Assembly: GCA_015522935.1 (NCBI GenBank)
Contig: WALH01000097.1
Span: 1-26,751 of the forward strand
DNA length: 26,751 bases
Source of the DNA: DHVE2 group archaeon
Lineage (GTDB): Archaea; Thermoplasmatota; Thermoplasmata; Thermoplasmatales; Aciduliprofundaceae
Direction of reading: 5' to 3'
The translations under genes and the position numbers were made by a program. The first letter of the stretch is position 1. The number at the start of each line of letters is the position of its first letter. This document shows positions 12,667-20,268 of the stretch, piece by piece. A model generated the notes under the pieces. It saw only the letters and a list, made by a program, of their open reading frames with translations, did no database searches and had not been told where the DNA came from.

Positions 12667-13837
12667 ATTGGCTTTGGCCCTTATACTTGCAAAAATAATG
12701 GACGAAATATTTCTGAGAATTAAGCAGCCCCCTGTTATAGGAGAGATTTTAGTTGGTATATTTTTCTCCCTCTTTGTATTTTTTGTTCCTTCCGAAATAA
12801 GTTTTGTGAATTACCATTTCTCCATGAATCTTGATGTGAACCACCCTGCCTTTGATTTCTTTGCAGATATGGGTATAATTTTCCTCCTCTTTCTCTCCGG
12901 AATGGAAACAAATATAGGAGATTTAAAAAAAAGTGGAAAGGCTGCAATGCTCACGGGAGCATTAGGCGTTCTGGTTACATTCTCCTTCGGATTCATATTC
13001 GCTCTTTATTTTCTTGGATTCTCCATGAAGCAGTCCATGGTTTTGGGAACAATATACACTGCCACGAGTGTGGGTGTTACGGTGAGAACGATGATGGATA
13101 TGAATATTTTAAATACCCGTGTGGGAAATACCATTCTGACTGCGGCAGTGGCAGATGATGTTTTTGGCATAATTTTAGTCACGATCGTTCTAAGTGTGGG
13201 AGAGATAATAGAAATTGCTATCGGTTTAACAGTTTTCTTTCTCATAATATACATACTTGCCAAGTATGGTATTATAGAGAAAATAATGGCTCACAGTGAT
13301 AACTTTTTGCATACGCCATTTGGGCTTGTAAGTGTGGCCATCGGGATAATGCTTTTATTTGCGTATTTTGCACAGCTTGCAAGGATCGCCGCAATAACGG
13401 GTGCATTCTTTGCAGGACTTTTTGTTGGGCAATCAACACAGGAGAGAAAGATAATACATCCCCTGCGAGCCATAGCCTACGGGGTATTCATACCCATTTT
13501 CTTCGTCAAGGTCGGCGTGTTGGTGGATTTTGATCTCCTATCCCATTTCAATCCACTTCTGCTTCTCATCTTACCCCTCGTATTCATTGGAAAAATTATT
13601 GGATGCGGATTAGGCGCTAAATTGGGTGGAATGAATATGAAAGAATCGTTTCGTGTGGGGGTTGGGATGACACCAGAAATGGAAGTGGCTCTAGTAATTG
13701 CAACCCTCGCCTATGGAAGCGGGATATTTTCGATGGCAATGGGCTCAGCCATAATAGCCACAACGATCATATACGTTGTGATATCTTCCATTACTGCACC
13801 CATCGTGCTAAAAAGGCTCTACCGTGGTAAGAGATGA
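12656..13837 (+). CDS. CPA2-family cation/proton antiporter
   Basis: A 393-residue membrane protein with about 11 to 13 hydrophobic segments, of the CPA2 sodium or potassium/proton antiporter family (KefB/NapA-like). The ion-binding pair of aspartates is in AAVADDVFGIIL, near residues 164-168. The unwound-helix motif ATSVGVTVRTM precedes it, and FLSGMETNIGDLKK is the usual early signature. The DD pair is a feature of electrogenic exchangers. No cytoplasmic RCK/KTN or USP domain is fused; regulation is probably supplied by the CBS protein encoded just upstream, with which it overlaps by 11 bases. Ion choice between sodium and potassium cannot be read reliably. In an acidophile or thermophile it would serve pH and salt balance. 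Confidence 0.92.
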   Translation: MLIELALALILAKIMDEIFLRIKQPPVIGEILVGIFFSLFVFFVPSEISFVNYHFSMNLDVNHPAFDFFADMGIIFLLFLSGMETNIGDLKKSGKAAMLTGALGVLVTFSFGFIFALYFLGFSMKQSMVLGTIYTATSVGVTVRTMMDMNILNTRVGNTILTAAVADDVFGIILVTIVLSVGEIIEIAIGLTVFFLIIYILAKYGIIEKIMAHSDNFLHTPFGLVSVAIGIMLLFAYFAQLARIAAITGAFFAGLFVGQSTQERKIIHPLRAIAYGVFIPIFFVKVGVLVDFDLLSHFNPLLLLILPLVFIGKIIGCGLGAKLGGMNMKESFRVGVGMTPEMEVALVIATLAYGSGIFSMAMGSAIIATTIIYVVISSITAPIVLKRLYRGKR

Positions 13838-13866
13838 CCTTCGTAAATTAAAAAACAATCTTTTAG

Positions 13867-14031
13867 GCTTTGAAAAAAAAGCATCCTCACCTTCAGCAAA
13901 GATTACCAGATTATATAATTTTGCCCGAAAATCATACTGAAATATGGTTTGAAAAAATAGGTATGAAGGGAGCCCACAGAGGATTAAGCAATCTCGAACT
14001 TGAAGTTCCTCTTTTCATTATGGAATTATAA
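13867..14031 (+). pseudogene. C-terminal remnant of an alkaline-phosphatase-superfamily protein
   Basis: After an in-frame TAG at 13864, 54 codons stay open to a TAA at 14029. There is no start codon before an internal ATG at 13963. The translation reads PDYIILPEN in the middle and closes with MKGAHRGLSNLELEVPLFIM, a pattern typical of the C-terminal end of alkaline-phosphatase-type phosphodiesterases and pyrophosphatases (K-G-x-H-x-G-L-S, E, V-P-L). The 400 or so residues that should come before are absent; the antiporter gene ends at 13837. This is best read as a decayed gene end left by deletion. It overlaps the end of the converging UPF0173 gene. Confidence 0.55.
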
Positions 14032-14706
14032 CTCAAACGCTTCTCCGGGTTTGAGAACTACTAATTTTATTCCCTCCCTCTCAAGGTCTTCACGCATTTC
14101 CTCGGGATTTGCCTCTATAGGTGGCCAGGTGTTGTAGTGCATGGGAATCACATATTTTGACTTAATCCACCTTGCTGCTATGGTAGCTAATTTTGTATCC
14201 ATCGTGAAAAGGCCTCCAATAGGTAATAAAGCGACATCGGGATGGTAAATCTCGCCTATTAGCTTCATATCCCCAAATAAGCCTGTATCTCCAGCATGAT
14301 AAACTCTCTTTCCGTCCATTTCAATCACAAAACCCGCAGGAAGACCTCCGCTGTGCGTGAAATTTGACTCTGTTATTCCAGCTGAATGAAGCGCGGGAAC
14401 CATGCTGAGTTTCACACCCTCATATTCATATGTCCCACCAAAGTTCATGCCAACCGCATTTGCTCCCTTGGATGATATATACTCTGCCAGTTCATAAATG
14501 GCCACAATAGGCACATTTTTACGCTTTGAAATGAATATTGCATCACCCAAATGATCTCCGTGCCCATGGGTAACGGCAATTATATCGCAATCTACATCAT
14601 CCGGTTTAACAGGCGCTTTATCATTGCCCGTTATGAATGGATCCACTAAAATCTTCTTGCTTCCCTCAATCAGAAATGCCGAATGACCCAACCATCTTAT
14701 TTTCAT
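14026..14706 (-). CDS. UPF0173 metal-dependent hydrolase (metallo-beta-lactamase fold)
   Basis: This 226-residue protein is a member of the UPF0173 metallo-hydrolase family. It begins KIRWLGHSAFLI as that family does. The zinc-binding motif is THGHGDHLGD (H47, H49, D51, H52). Further ligands are in ALHSAG, YHAGDTGLFG and the late IPMHYNTWP. Length is standard. The natural substrate of the family is not established. The ATG at 14706 has GAGGTGAT five bases upstream. Forty-odd bases separate it from the upstream epimerase gene, and an AT-rich stretch there could hold its own promoter. Its end overlaps the phosphoesterase remnant. Confidence 0.93.
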   Translation of the reverse strand: MKIRWLGHSAFLIEGSKKILVDPFITGNDKAPVKPDDVDCDIIAVTHGHGDHLGDAIFISKRKNVPIVAIYELAEYISSKGANAVGMNFGGTYEYEGVKLSMVPALHSAGITESNFTHSGGLPAGFVIEMDGKRVYHAGDTGLFGDMKLIGEIYHPDVALLPIGGLFTMDTKLATIAARWIKSKYVIPMHYNTWPPIEANPEEMREDLEREGIKLVVLKPGEAFEL

Positions 14707-14753
14707 AGCAAATCACCTCAATGGGTATAAAGGAGATAAAATTTAAAATTTTC

Positions 14754-15437
14754 TCAATGCAAGTTCACTGATTCTACAATTTTTCTGAACTCCGCTATGT
14801 TTTTAACTATATCACCCTTGAATATTCCACTCGCCGAAACCAAAATGTCCGCACCTGCTTCTATTATTTTCTTCGCATTGTGATGTTTTACACCACCATC
14901 TACCCCGATTTTGACGTCCAGCCCGTTGGAATCTATGTATTTTCTCGCATCCCTTATTTTGCCTATGGTTCTCTCTATGAACGATTGTCCCGAAAATCCC
15001 GGATAAACAGACATTATAAGGAGATAATTTACATCGCTTAGATGCTCTTTAACCTTTTCGAAGGGTGTATCTGGGTTGATTGCTATCCCTGCTTCCACAG
15101 CGTAATTTTTTATTTTTCTTATCACACTTCTTATATCGATGGATACTTCCCTGTGGACAGTGATTATATCAACACCAGCATTCACGAAATCCTTTATGAA
15201 TTTATCCGGCCTTTCAATCATAAGATGCGCATCGTAGGGCATCTTTGAGCATTTTCTTATGCTTTTTATCACCACAGGCCCAAATGTTATGTTCGGTACA
15301 AAATGCCCATCCATCACATCTAAATGTATTATATCTGCGCCTCCCTTCTCACATTTTTTAATCTCATCGCACAATTTTGAGAAATCTGCCGAAAGAATTG
15401 AGGGTGCAATCATTATCTTTCTCATACGAATCACCAT
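14754..15437 (-). CDS. rpe: Ribulose-phosphate 3-epimerase
   Basis: This enzyme interconverts ribulose-5-phosphate and xylulose-5-phosphate. The 227-residue TIM-barrel protein has all the family marks: APSILSADF, HLDVMDGHFVPNITFGP, YDAHLMI, MSVYPGFSGQSF, and IGVDGGVKHHN with the second catalytic Asp. The start may be ATG 15437, a few bases after the start point predicted from a TTATTTGG box, or ATG 15425, which has GGTGAT four bases upstream; the N-terminal four residues are thus uncertain. Rpe is not universal in archaea, many of which use the ribulose monophosphate pathway. Its place near the R15P isomerase and AMP phosphorylase genes suggests a local interest in pentose phosphates. Confidence 0.95.
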   Translation of the reverse strand: MVIRMRKIMIAPSILSADFSKLCDEIKKCEKGGADIIHLDVMDGHFVPNITFGPVVIKSIRKCSKMPYDAHLMIERPDKFIKDFVNAGVDIITVHREVSIDIRSVIRKIKNYAVEAGIAINPDTPFEKVKEHLSDVNYLLIMSVYPGFSGQSFIERTIGKIRDARKYIDSNGLDVKIGVDGGVKHHNAKKIIEAGADILVSASGIFKGDIVKNIAEFRKIVESVNLH

Positions 15438-15509
15438 CTGGGCATGGCATCATTCACCAAATAACTTTTCTAAAGAAAAACATGTAAATTCATACAAATA
15501 ATAAAGGGA

Positions 15510-16112
15510 TCAAGAGAGTGTGACTTTCTTCAAATAATCTTCTGCAACATCGCCTAAATATTTCCTTATCAGATCTTCCCTCATCTGCAAGTACTCCTCC
15601 TTCAATATGTCGAAGAAAAACCAGTCCCATCTTTTACCAAGAACAAAGGCGGATTTTCTGTGTACACCTACCTTTTTGAATCCACATTCCTCCAGCACAC
15701 GGTGTGCCCTCTTATTGTATTCAATACTCCCCGCCTCGCATCTGTCAAGGTTAAGAAAATGGAATGAAAGTTCAAGGAGAGCTATTGTAACTATTTTCCC
15801 AATTCCTTTATTCCAGTATTTTTTATCTATATATGTACCAATATTCCCACTTCTGACTATACCCCACTGACTTAATCTTATGACCGCCGTTCCTATGGCC
15901 TCGTTACTCTCTTTCAGAAGTATCACATAATGGAGTCGATTTTCATTTTTTCTTTCCTCATCGAAATAATCCACAACATTTTCATAGGGCTTCATATTAT
16001 GGGGTATTCCACGGGAATAAAGCATGAGCTGAAAGTCGTTTTCCCACCGGTGAATTTTCTCCAAATCATTCTTTTCCCACGACCTCAATATTACAGGCCC
16101 AATTTCTAGCAT
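15510..16112 (-). CDS. GNAT-family N-acetyltransferase (RimJ/RimL-like)
   Basis: A 200-residue acetyltransferase of the GNAT superfamily, close to the RimJ/RimL/SpeG type. It starts GPVILRSWEKNDLEKIHRW, as these do. The acetyl-CoA-binding signature is GTYIDKKYWNKGIGKIVTIAL, where the Q/R-x-x-G-x-G/A loop reads NKGIGK. The later segment NKRAHRVLEECGFKKVGVHR matches the family's C-terminal motif. Substrates could be a protein N-terminus, a polyamine or an amino acid. The gene has its own AT-rich promoter region upstream (TTAAGATATTTACC on the minus strand). The neighbours give no clear clue. Confidence 0.88.
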   Translation of the reverse strand: MLEIGPVILRSWEKNDLEKIHRWENDFQLMLYSRGIPHNMKPYENVVDYFDEERKNENRLHYVILLKESNEAIGTAVIRLSQWGIVRSGNIGTYIDKKYWNKGIGKIVTIALLELSFHFLNLDRCEAGSIEYNKRAHRVLEECGFKKVGVHRKSAFVLGKRWDWFFFDILKEEYLQMREDLIRKYLGDVAEDYLKKVTLS

Positions 16113-16321
16113 AGATAAGGTAAATATCTTAAGATCATATTACTTTTTCTCAAAACACCCATAAGGAGAGAAATGGAGCAGGGGTACTTCTTTATTCTCC
16201 GTCCTCTCATGGAATATGGCCTTCATATCACTGTTTAATATCGACTTTCAACTCCGTAAAAGGAGGTCCTTAAGTTGAGACTCAATTACTACCATACTAC
16301 AATTTAGGCTTTGTACCGGGC
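16113..16321. other. Intergenic region with one short, weak candidate peptide
   Basis: This gap separates the divergent GNAT and R15P isomerase genes. A 21-codon frame at 16173-16238 (plus) follows a good AAGGAGAG ribosome binding site and reads MEQGYFFILRPL before a methionine and nine more residues. No TATA box at the right distance is clear. It might be a leader peptide, a gene scrap or chance. Nothing else is seen. Confidence 0.25.
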
Positions 16322-16336
16322 AAAAAATAAATATGG
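16322..16336 (+). promoter_or_regulatory. TATA box of the R15P isomerase/AMP phosphorylase operon
   Basis: AAAAAATAAATATGG is centred about 28 bases before the ATG at 16359. This supports that start and makes an upstream TTG at 16311 unlikely. Confidence 0.45.
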
Positions 16337-16358
16337 AATAAGGGGATACACAACTTCT

Positions 16359-17273
16359 ATGAATCCAAAGGTGAAAGATATAGGAGAGGGCATAAGGGAG
16401 ATGAAAATAAGAGGAGCTGGAAGGATAGCAAGGGCTGCAGCGGAGGCACTAAAGGTATTTGCTCAGAATTACAAAGGAGGGAAGGATGAGTTCAGGGAAG
16501 AAATAAAAAAGGTGAGGGACTATCTCCTCTCCACAAGACCGACTGCTGTATCGTTGAGAAATGCGATTTACTACGTGCTCAACAGAATGAGAGGTGAGAG
16601 CGTAGAAGAGATGAGAGAAAGCGTTATTCAGAGTGCTGATGAATTCATCAGATTGTCCTTGGAAGCGGTAGAAAAAATAGGAAGATTCGGAGCGGAGAGA
16701 ATTCGTGATGGTTCAACTATTTTAACGCACTGCAATTCCACAGCCGCTTTAGCCATGATCATTCAGGCGCATCGGGATGGAAAGGATATAAGGGTTCTCA
16801 ATACGGAAACGAGGCCATGGTTGCAGGGTCACATAACCTCGAGAACCCTTGCGAAGGAGGGGATAGACGTTACGATGATAGTGGATTCCGCAGTCCGTTA
16901 TTTTATGAGAGATGTAGACATTGTGATAGTGGGAGCGGATACCATAGCGAGTAACGGAGCGGTTATAAATAAAATTGGGACATCGCAGATAGCCCTTGTG
17001 GCTCATGAAGCTAGGGTTCCGTTCATAGTTGCCGCCGAAACGTACAAATTCTCCCCCGAAACAGTTATAGGGAGATTGGTAGAGATAGAAGAAAGACCTG
17101 CAGATGAGATTGCAAATCCGGAGGATTTTCCGGGTGTGAAGTTCCGCAATCCTGTTTTCGATGCCACTCCCCCAGAATATATCGATGCTATAATAACCGA
17201 AAAGGGTGTGATTTCACCGTATTTAGCGTATCAGATCATAAAGGAGGTGATGCATTTTGGAGCTGAAAGTTAA
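16359..17273 (+). CDS. Ribose-1,5-bisphosphate isomerase
   Basis: The enzyme turns ribose-1,5-bisphosphate into ribulose-1,5-bisphosphate in the archaeal nucleoside monophosphate pathway. It belongs to the eIF2B/MtnA-like isomerase family. From ATG 16359 it has 304 residues, starting with a helix that leads into EMKIRGAGRIARAAAEAL as in the Thermococcus enzyme. The catalytic Cys is C125 in THCNST and the Asp is D194 in VGADTI, matching C133 and D202 of the T. kodakarensis protein with a constant offset. NTETRPWLQG and DATPPEYIDAIITE are also present. An open frame extends to a TTG at 16311 but precedes the TATA box. It overlaps the AMP phosphorylase gene by 17 bases. Confidence 0.95.
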   Translation: MNPKVKDIGEGIREMKIRGAGRIARAAAEALKVFAQNYKGGKDEFREEIKKVRDYLLSTRPTAVSLRNAIYYVLNRMRGESVEEMRESVIQSADEFIRLSLEAVEKIGRFGAERIRDGSTILTHCNSTAALAMIIQAHRDGKDIRVLNTETRPWLQGHITSRTLAKEGIDVTMIVDSAVRYFMRDVDIVIVGADTIASNGAVINKIGTSQIALVAHEARVPFIVAAETYKFSPETVIGRLVEIEERPADEIANPEDFPGVKFRNPVFDATPPEYIDAIITEKGVISPYLAYQIIKEVMHFGAES

Positions 17274-18774
17274 GCGAATAGATTTGGAAGTTGGTGGCTA
17301 TGAAATTGTGTTGAACGAGGATGATGCCCGAGAGTTGGGGTTATATCCTCAGGAGCGTGCAAAGGTCGGTATCAAGGGGAATCTTACCACGGCGATAGTT
17401 AGTGTATCGGAGAGTATGATAAAGCCTGGGGAAATAGGAATGTTCGTGGATATAAGCGAGAAATTGGGGGTTAAGAATGGAGATATTGTTAAGGTTACTC
17501 CGACCACCAGACCAATGAGTGTGGATTACATAAAAAAGAAGATAAACGGTGAGAAATTAAAGAAGGATGAGATATACAACATAATAAAAGACATAACGGA
17601 GGATAATCTATCCACAATAGAGCTTGCATCGTATGTAACCGCACTTCAGATTCGCGGTATGGATATGGACGAGACAGAATGGACAACCAATGCGATGGTG
17701 GATACAGGTGATACAATAGATTTTGAATACACTGTTTTTGATGTGCACAGTATAGGCGGGGTTCCGGGAAATAAGTACGCTCCAATAGCCGTGCCCATAG
17801 CCGCAAGCCTTGGATTGAAAATTCCAAAAACCTCTTCCCGAGCAATTAGCAGCGCATCTGGAACCGCAGATTTAATGGAAGTTCTTACACGTGTTGATCT
17901 GGGGATAAATGATATAAAGAGAATTGTTGATGAGGTTGGAGCAACCCTGGCATGGGGAGGCGCCGTAAATCTAGCCCCAGCGGATGACAAGATTGTTCGT
18001 GTTGAATATCCCCTCGGCATTGACCCGCATTCTCAGGTTCTGGCAAGTGTGATGGCAAAGAAAAAGGCTGTGGGAGCAGATTTCATGGTTCTGGACATAC
18101 CCATGGGCCCTGAAACCAAGGTGCCCGATGAGAGAGTCGCAAGAAAGTATGCAATGGATTTCATTGAACTTGGCTCCAGATTGGGGATAGTTGTGGAAGC
18201 AGCAGTGACCTACGGTGGTCAGCCTGTTGGCCGTGCTATTGGCCCCGCTTTGGAGGCTAGAGAGGCAATGATGGCCTTGGAGGGTAAAAAGGTGAGCAAC
18301 TCGCTGATTGAAAAGGCAACAGATATTGCAGGAATGCTTTTAGAACTTGGAAATATTGTAGATAGAGGTGAAGGAAAAGAGCTTGCAAAGGAAACACTTA
18401 AAAATGGCAGAGCAAGAGAGAAATTCTTAGAAATATTGAATGCCCAAGGTTCAAAGGGAATTGAGAAAAGTGACGATATTCCAATAGGAAAGTATCACGC
18501 TGACATACATTCCCCAGATGAAGGATACATATCCATTGTGTCAAACGGAAAATTAGTGCGAATTGCGAGAACTGCTGGAGCACCTAAGGACAAGGGTGCA
18601 GGGATAATCCTAAACAAGAAAAAAAGCGAGAAAGTTGAGAAGGGAGAAGTTCTCTATACAATTTACGCAGATTCCAAAGCAAAATTGGATGAAGCAGTCA
18701 AAATTGCAAAGATGCTAAAACCGTTGCAAATTGAAGGAATGCTCTTGGAAAGAATACCATCATACAAAAAGTAA
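17257..18774 (+). CDS. deoA: AMP phosphorylase (archaeal DeoA family)
   Basis: This enzyme phosphorolyses AMP (and CMP or UMP) to the base and ribose-1,5-bisphosphate, feeding the isomerase encoded just upstream. At 505 residues it has the archaeal length, longer than bacterial thymidine phosphorylase because of an N-terminal domain of about 85 residues. Motifs include DVHSIGGVPGNK, KTSSRAISSASGTADLME, WGGAVNLAPADD, and a C-terminal hybrid domain (HSPDEGYI, RTAGAPKDKGAGI). The start codon is TTG at 17257. This is supported by GGAGGTGATG just upstream and by the N-terminal MELKVKRIDLEVG, which matches the family. The 17-base overlap with the isomerase gene shows a shared mRNA. No RuBisCO gene follows. 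Confidence 0.96.
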   Translation: MELKVKRIDLEVGGYEIVLNEDDARELGLYPQERAKVGIKGNLTTAIVSVSESMIKPGEIGMFVDISEKLGVKNGDIVKVTPTTRPMSVDYIKKKINGEKLKKDEIYNIIKDITEDNLSTIELASYVTALQIRGMDMDETEWTTNAMVDTGDTIDFEYTVFDVHSIGGVPGNKYAPIAVPIAASLGLKIPKTSSRAISSASGTADLMEVLTRVDLGINDIKRIVDEVGATLAWGGAVNLAPADDKIVRVEYPLGIDPHSQVLASVMAKKKAVGADFMVLDIPMGPETKVPDERVARKYAMDFIELGSRLGIVVEAAVTYGGQPVGRAIGPALEAREAMMALEGKKVSNSLIEKATDIAGMLLELGNIVDRGEGKELAKETLKNGRAREKFLEILNAQGSKGIEKSDDIPIGKYHADIHSPDEGYISIVSNGKLVRIARTAGAPKDKGAGIILNKKKSEKVEKGEVLYTIYADSKAKLDEAVKIAKMLKPLQIEGMLLERIPSYKK

Positions 18775-18780
18775 AAATAC
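18773..18780 (+). promoter_or_regulatory. TATA box for the gene at 18802
   Basis: AAAAATAC, overlapping the stop codon of AMP phosphorylase, is centred 26 bases before the GTG at 18802. A leaderless transcript is inferred. Confidence 0.45.
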
Positions 18781-18801
18781 TTATTCCTCTCATTTTTCAT
18801 T

Positions 18802-19131
18802 GTGAAAAAACTGAAATATGTAACACTAAATGACATTGATAATCATCTGGGAAAAACCATCATAACGGAGGGAGTGATTGAGGTTGTTTATCCCATAAAG
18901 GAGGACATATTTTATCATTACATTTTCTTAGACTGGATGAATTCTGTACAGCGTTCGATTTATATGATGATGGACACGGGAAAAAGAGGATATATAATCT
19001 CTGGGGGAAACAGAAGTATCTATCTCATAGGTGCACCCCTTTATCTTTATCAGGGGCAGAGAATAAGAATAGTGGCAAAAGTCATAAAATATAGAAAAAG
19101 TATAGCTCTTAAATTCAAAAAACTCCTTTAG
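18802..19131 (+). CDS. Small OB-fold-like protein of unknown function
   Basis: This 109-residue protein starts with GTG at 18802. Its pattern of strands looks like an OB fold: GKTIITEGVIEVVYPI, HYIFLDWMNSVQRSIYMMM, a glycine-rich turn (SGGNRSIYLIGAPL), and QGQRIRIVAKVIKYRKSIAL. OB folds bind single-stranded nucleic acid or sit in larger complexes, but no known family was recognised. The protein is basic at its end (LKFKKLL). The last four bases overlap the 3' end of the converging DRG GTPase gene. The fold is a guess from pattern; the gene itself is likely real because of its promoter and lack of a better reading on either strand. Confidence 0.6.
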   Translation: MKKLKYVTLNDIDNHLGKTIITEGVIEVVYPIKEDIFYHYIFLDWMNSVQRSIYMMMDTGKRGYIISGGNRSIYLIGAPLYLYQGQRIRIVAKVIKYRKSIALKFKKLL

Positions 19132-20243
19132 TACTTTCTCAGTACTAAGCGTACTATGTCCTCATCCTCAACCCTGTGATCAAGCCCCACATGCTGTCCC
19201 TCAAACTTCACGCTTCTGCCCCAGATCATAGCGTACCTGAATCTCTTTACAAAATCACGATGTATTGCGTTGCAAATATCCTTAACAGTTGCTCCCCTTC
19301 TCAAAATCAATGGTTCATGGATATCAATTTCCCCAGCCTGTGGTTTGAGATAAACCCGAATAAGACCCACTTTTTTGAATATCTCTTCTCGAAGTGTGCT
19401 GATTCCGTATCCATGGGATGCCGAAATAAAAATTGGATTCCATTTTCCGAATTTTCTCTTTAATTGGCTCAGATAATTATTATCAACTAAATCTATCTTG
19501 TTTATTGCAAGTGTAGCGGGGATATAGACCCGATTTCCTGCGAGAACATCCATAAAGTCCTCGGCACTTATATCCTCTCTTATTGTTATGTCTGCATTTC
19601 TGTAGCCGAACTCCCATGCAATGGATTTCAAATAATCCTCTGAAACACTTAGAGGTAGGGTTGGTATTATTTTTATTCCTCCTCTCTCAGTTTTCCTCAC
19701 GCTTATATTCGGTTCTTTTTTGTTTATCCTTATTCCGAAATTGTAAATCTCGTTGAGAATGGTATCTAAATCATAATTGAACACATCGACCATTATTAGA
19801 AGGAGATCAGAATCCCTTGCTATACTCAGTATTTCACGCCCATTTCCCCTCCCCAACGAGGCACCTTTTATCAAACCGGGAGTGTCTAAAATCTGTATCT
19901 TTGCATTCTTGTACTTCATAACCCCAGGATGTATATCAAGAGTTGTAAAAGGATAATCGCCTATCTCACTTTTTGCATTTGTCAGTCTGTTAAAGAGATA
20001 ACTTTTTCCCACACTTGGTGGGCCTATTATCGTTACTCTTGCATTGCCTTCCTTTTTTATTCCCGCTTTGCTAATTCTTTTCTTCTCACGGCGTTTCTTC
20101 TCTTCTAATTCCTTGCGAAGATAGGTTAATCTGGCCTTGAGTTTGAGAATGTGCTTTTCTGTAGATTTGTTATACTTCGTGTTTTTTAATTCATCCTCGA
20201 TCTCTTTTATTCTTTTCTCAATATCCACGAGTGTTGAATTCAC
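19128..20243 (-). CDS. DRG-type GTPase (OBG/DRG family, ribosome-associated)
   Basis: A GTPase of the developmentally regulated GTP-binding (DRG/Rbg) family, which acts with ribosomes in archaea and eukaryotes. The N-terminal coiled helix (IEKRIKEIEDELKNTKYNKS, 8-27) is family-specific. G motifs: GPPSVGKS (74-81), the YPFTTLD effector loop, DTPG (120-123) and NKID later on. A GASLGRGNGREI loop is typical of DRG. A C-terminal TGS domain (about 295-371) ends with HVGLDHRVEDEDIVRLVLRK, as expected. The start is GTG 20243 by reading frame. A TTATTTAA box lies only about 12 bases upstream of it, but 27 bases upstream of another GTG at 20228, so the protein may start five residues later. Confidence 0.95.
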   Translation of the reverse strand: MNSTLVDIEKRIKEIEDELKNTKYNKSTEKHILKLKARLTYLRKELEEKKRREKKRISKAGIKKEGNARVTIIGPPSVGKSYLFNRLTNAKSEIGDYPFTTLDIHPGVMKYKNAKIQILDTPGLIKGASLGRGNGREILSIARDSDLLLIMVDVFNYDLDTILNEIYNFGIRINKKEPNISVRKTERGGIKIIPTLPLSVSEDYLKSIAWEFGYRNADITIREDISAEDFMDVLAGNRVYIPATLAINKIDLVDNNYLSQLKRKFGKWNPIFISASHGYGISTLREEIFKKVGLIRVYLKPQAGEIDIHEPLILRRGATVKDICNAIHRDFVKRFRYAMIWGRSVKFEGQHVGLDHRVEDEDIVRLVLRKY

Positions 20244-20268
20244 AGGCTCTTAAATAATTTTCCGCTGT

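Noticed and set aside
12735..12996. Two minus-strand frames inside the antiporter gene
   Set aside because: They are shadows of the antiporter coding sequence and show no protein-like pattern.
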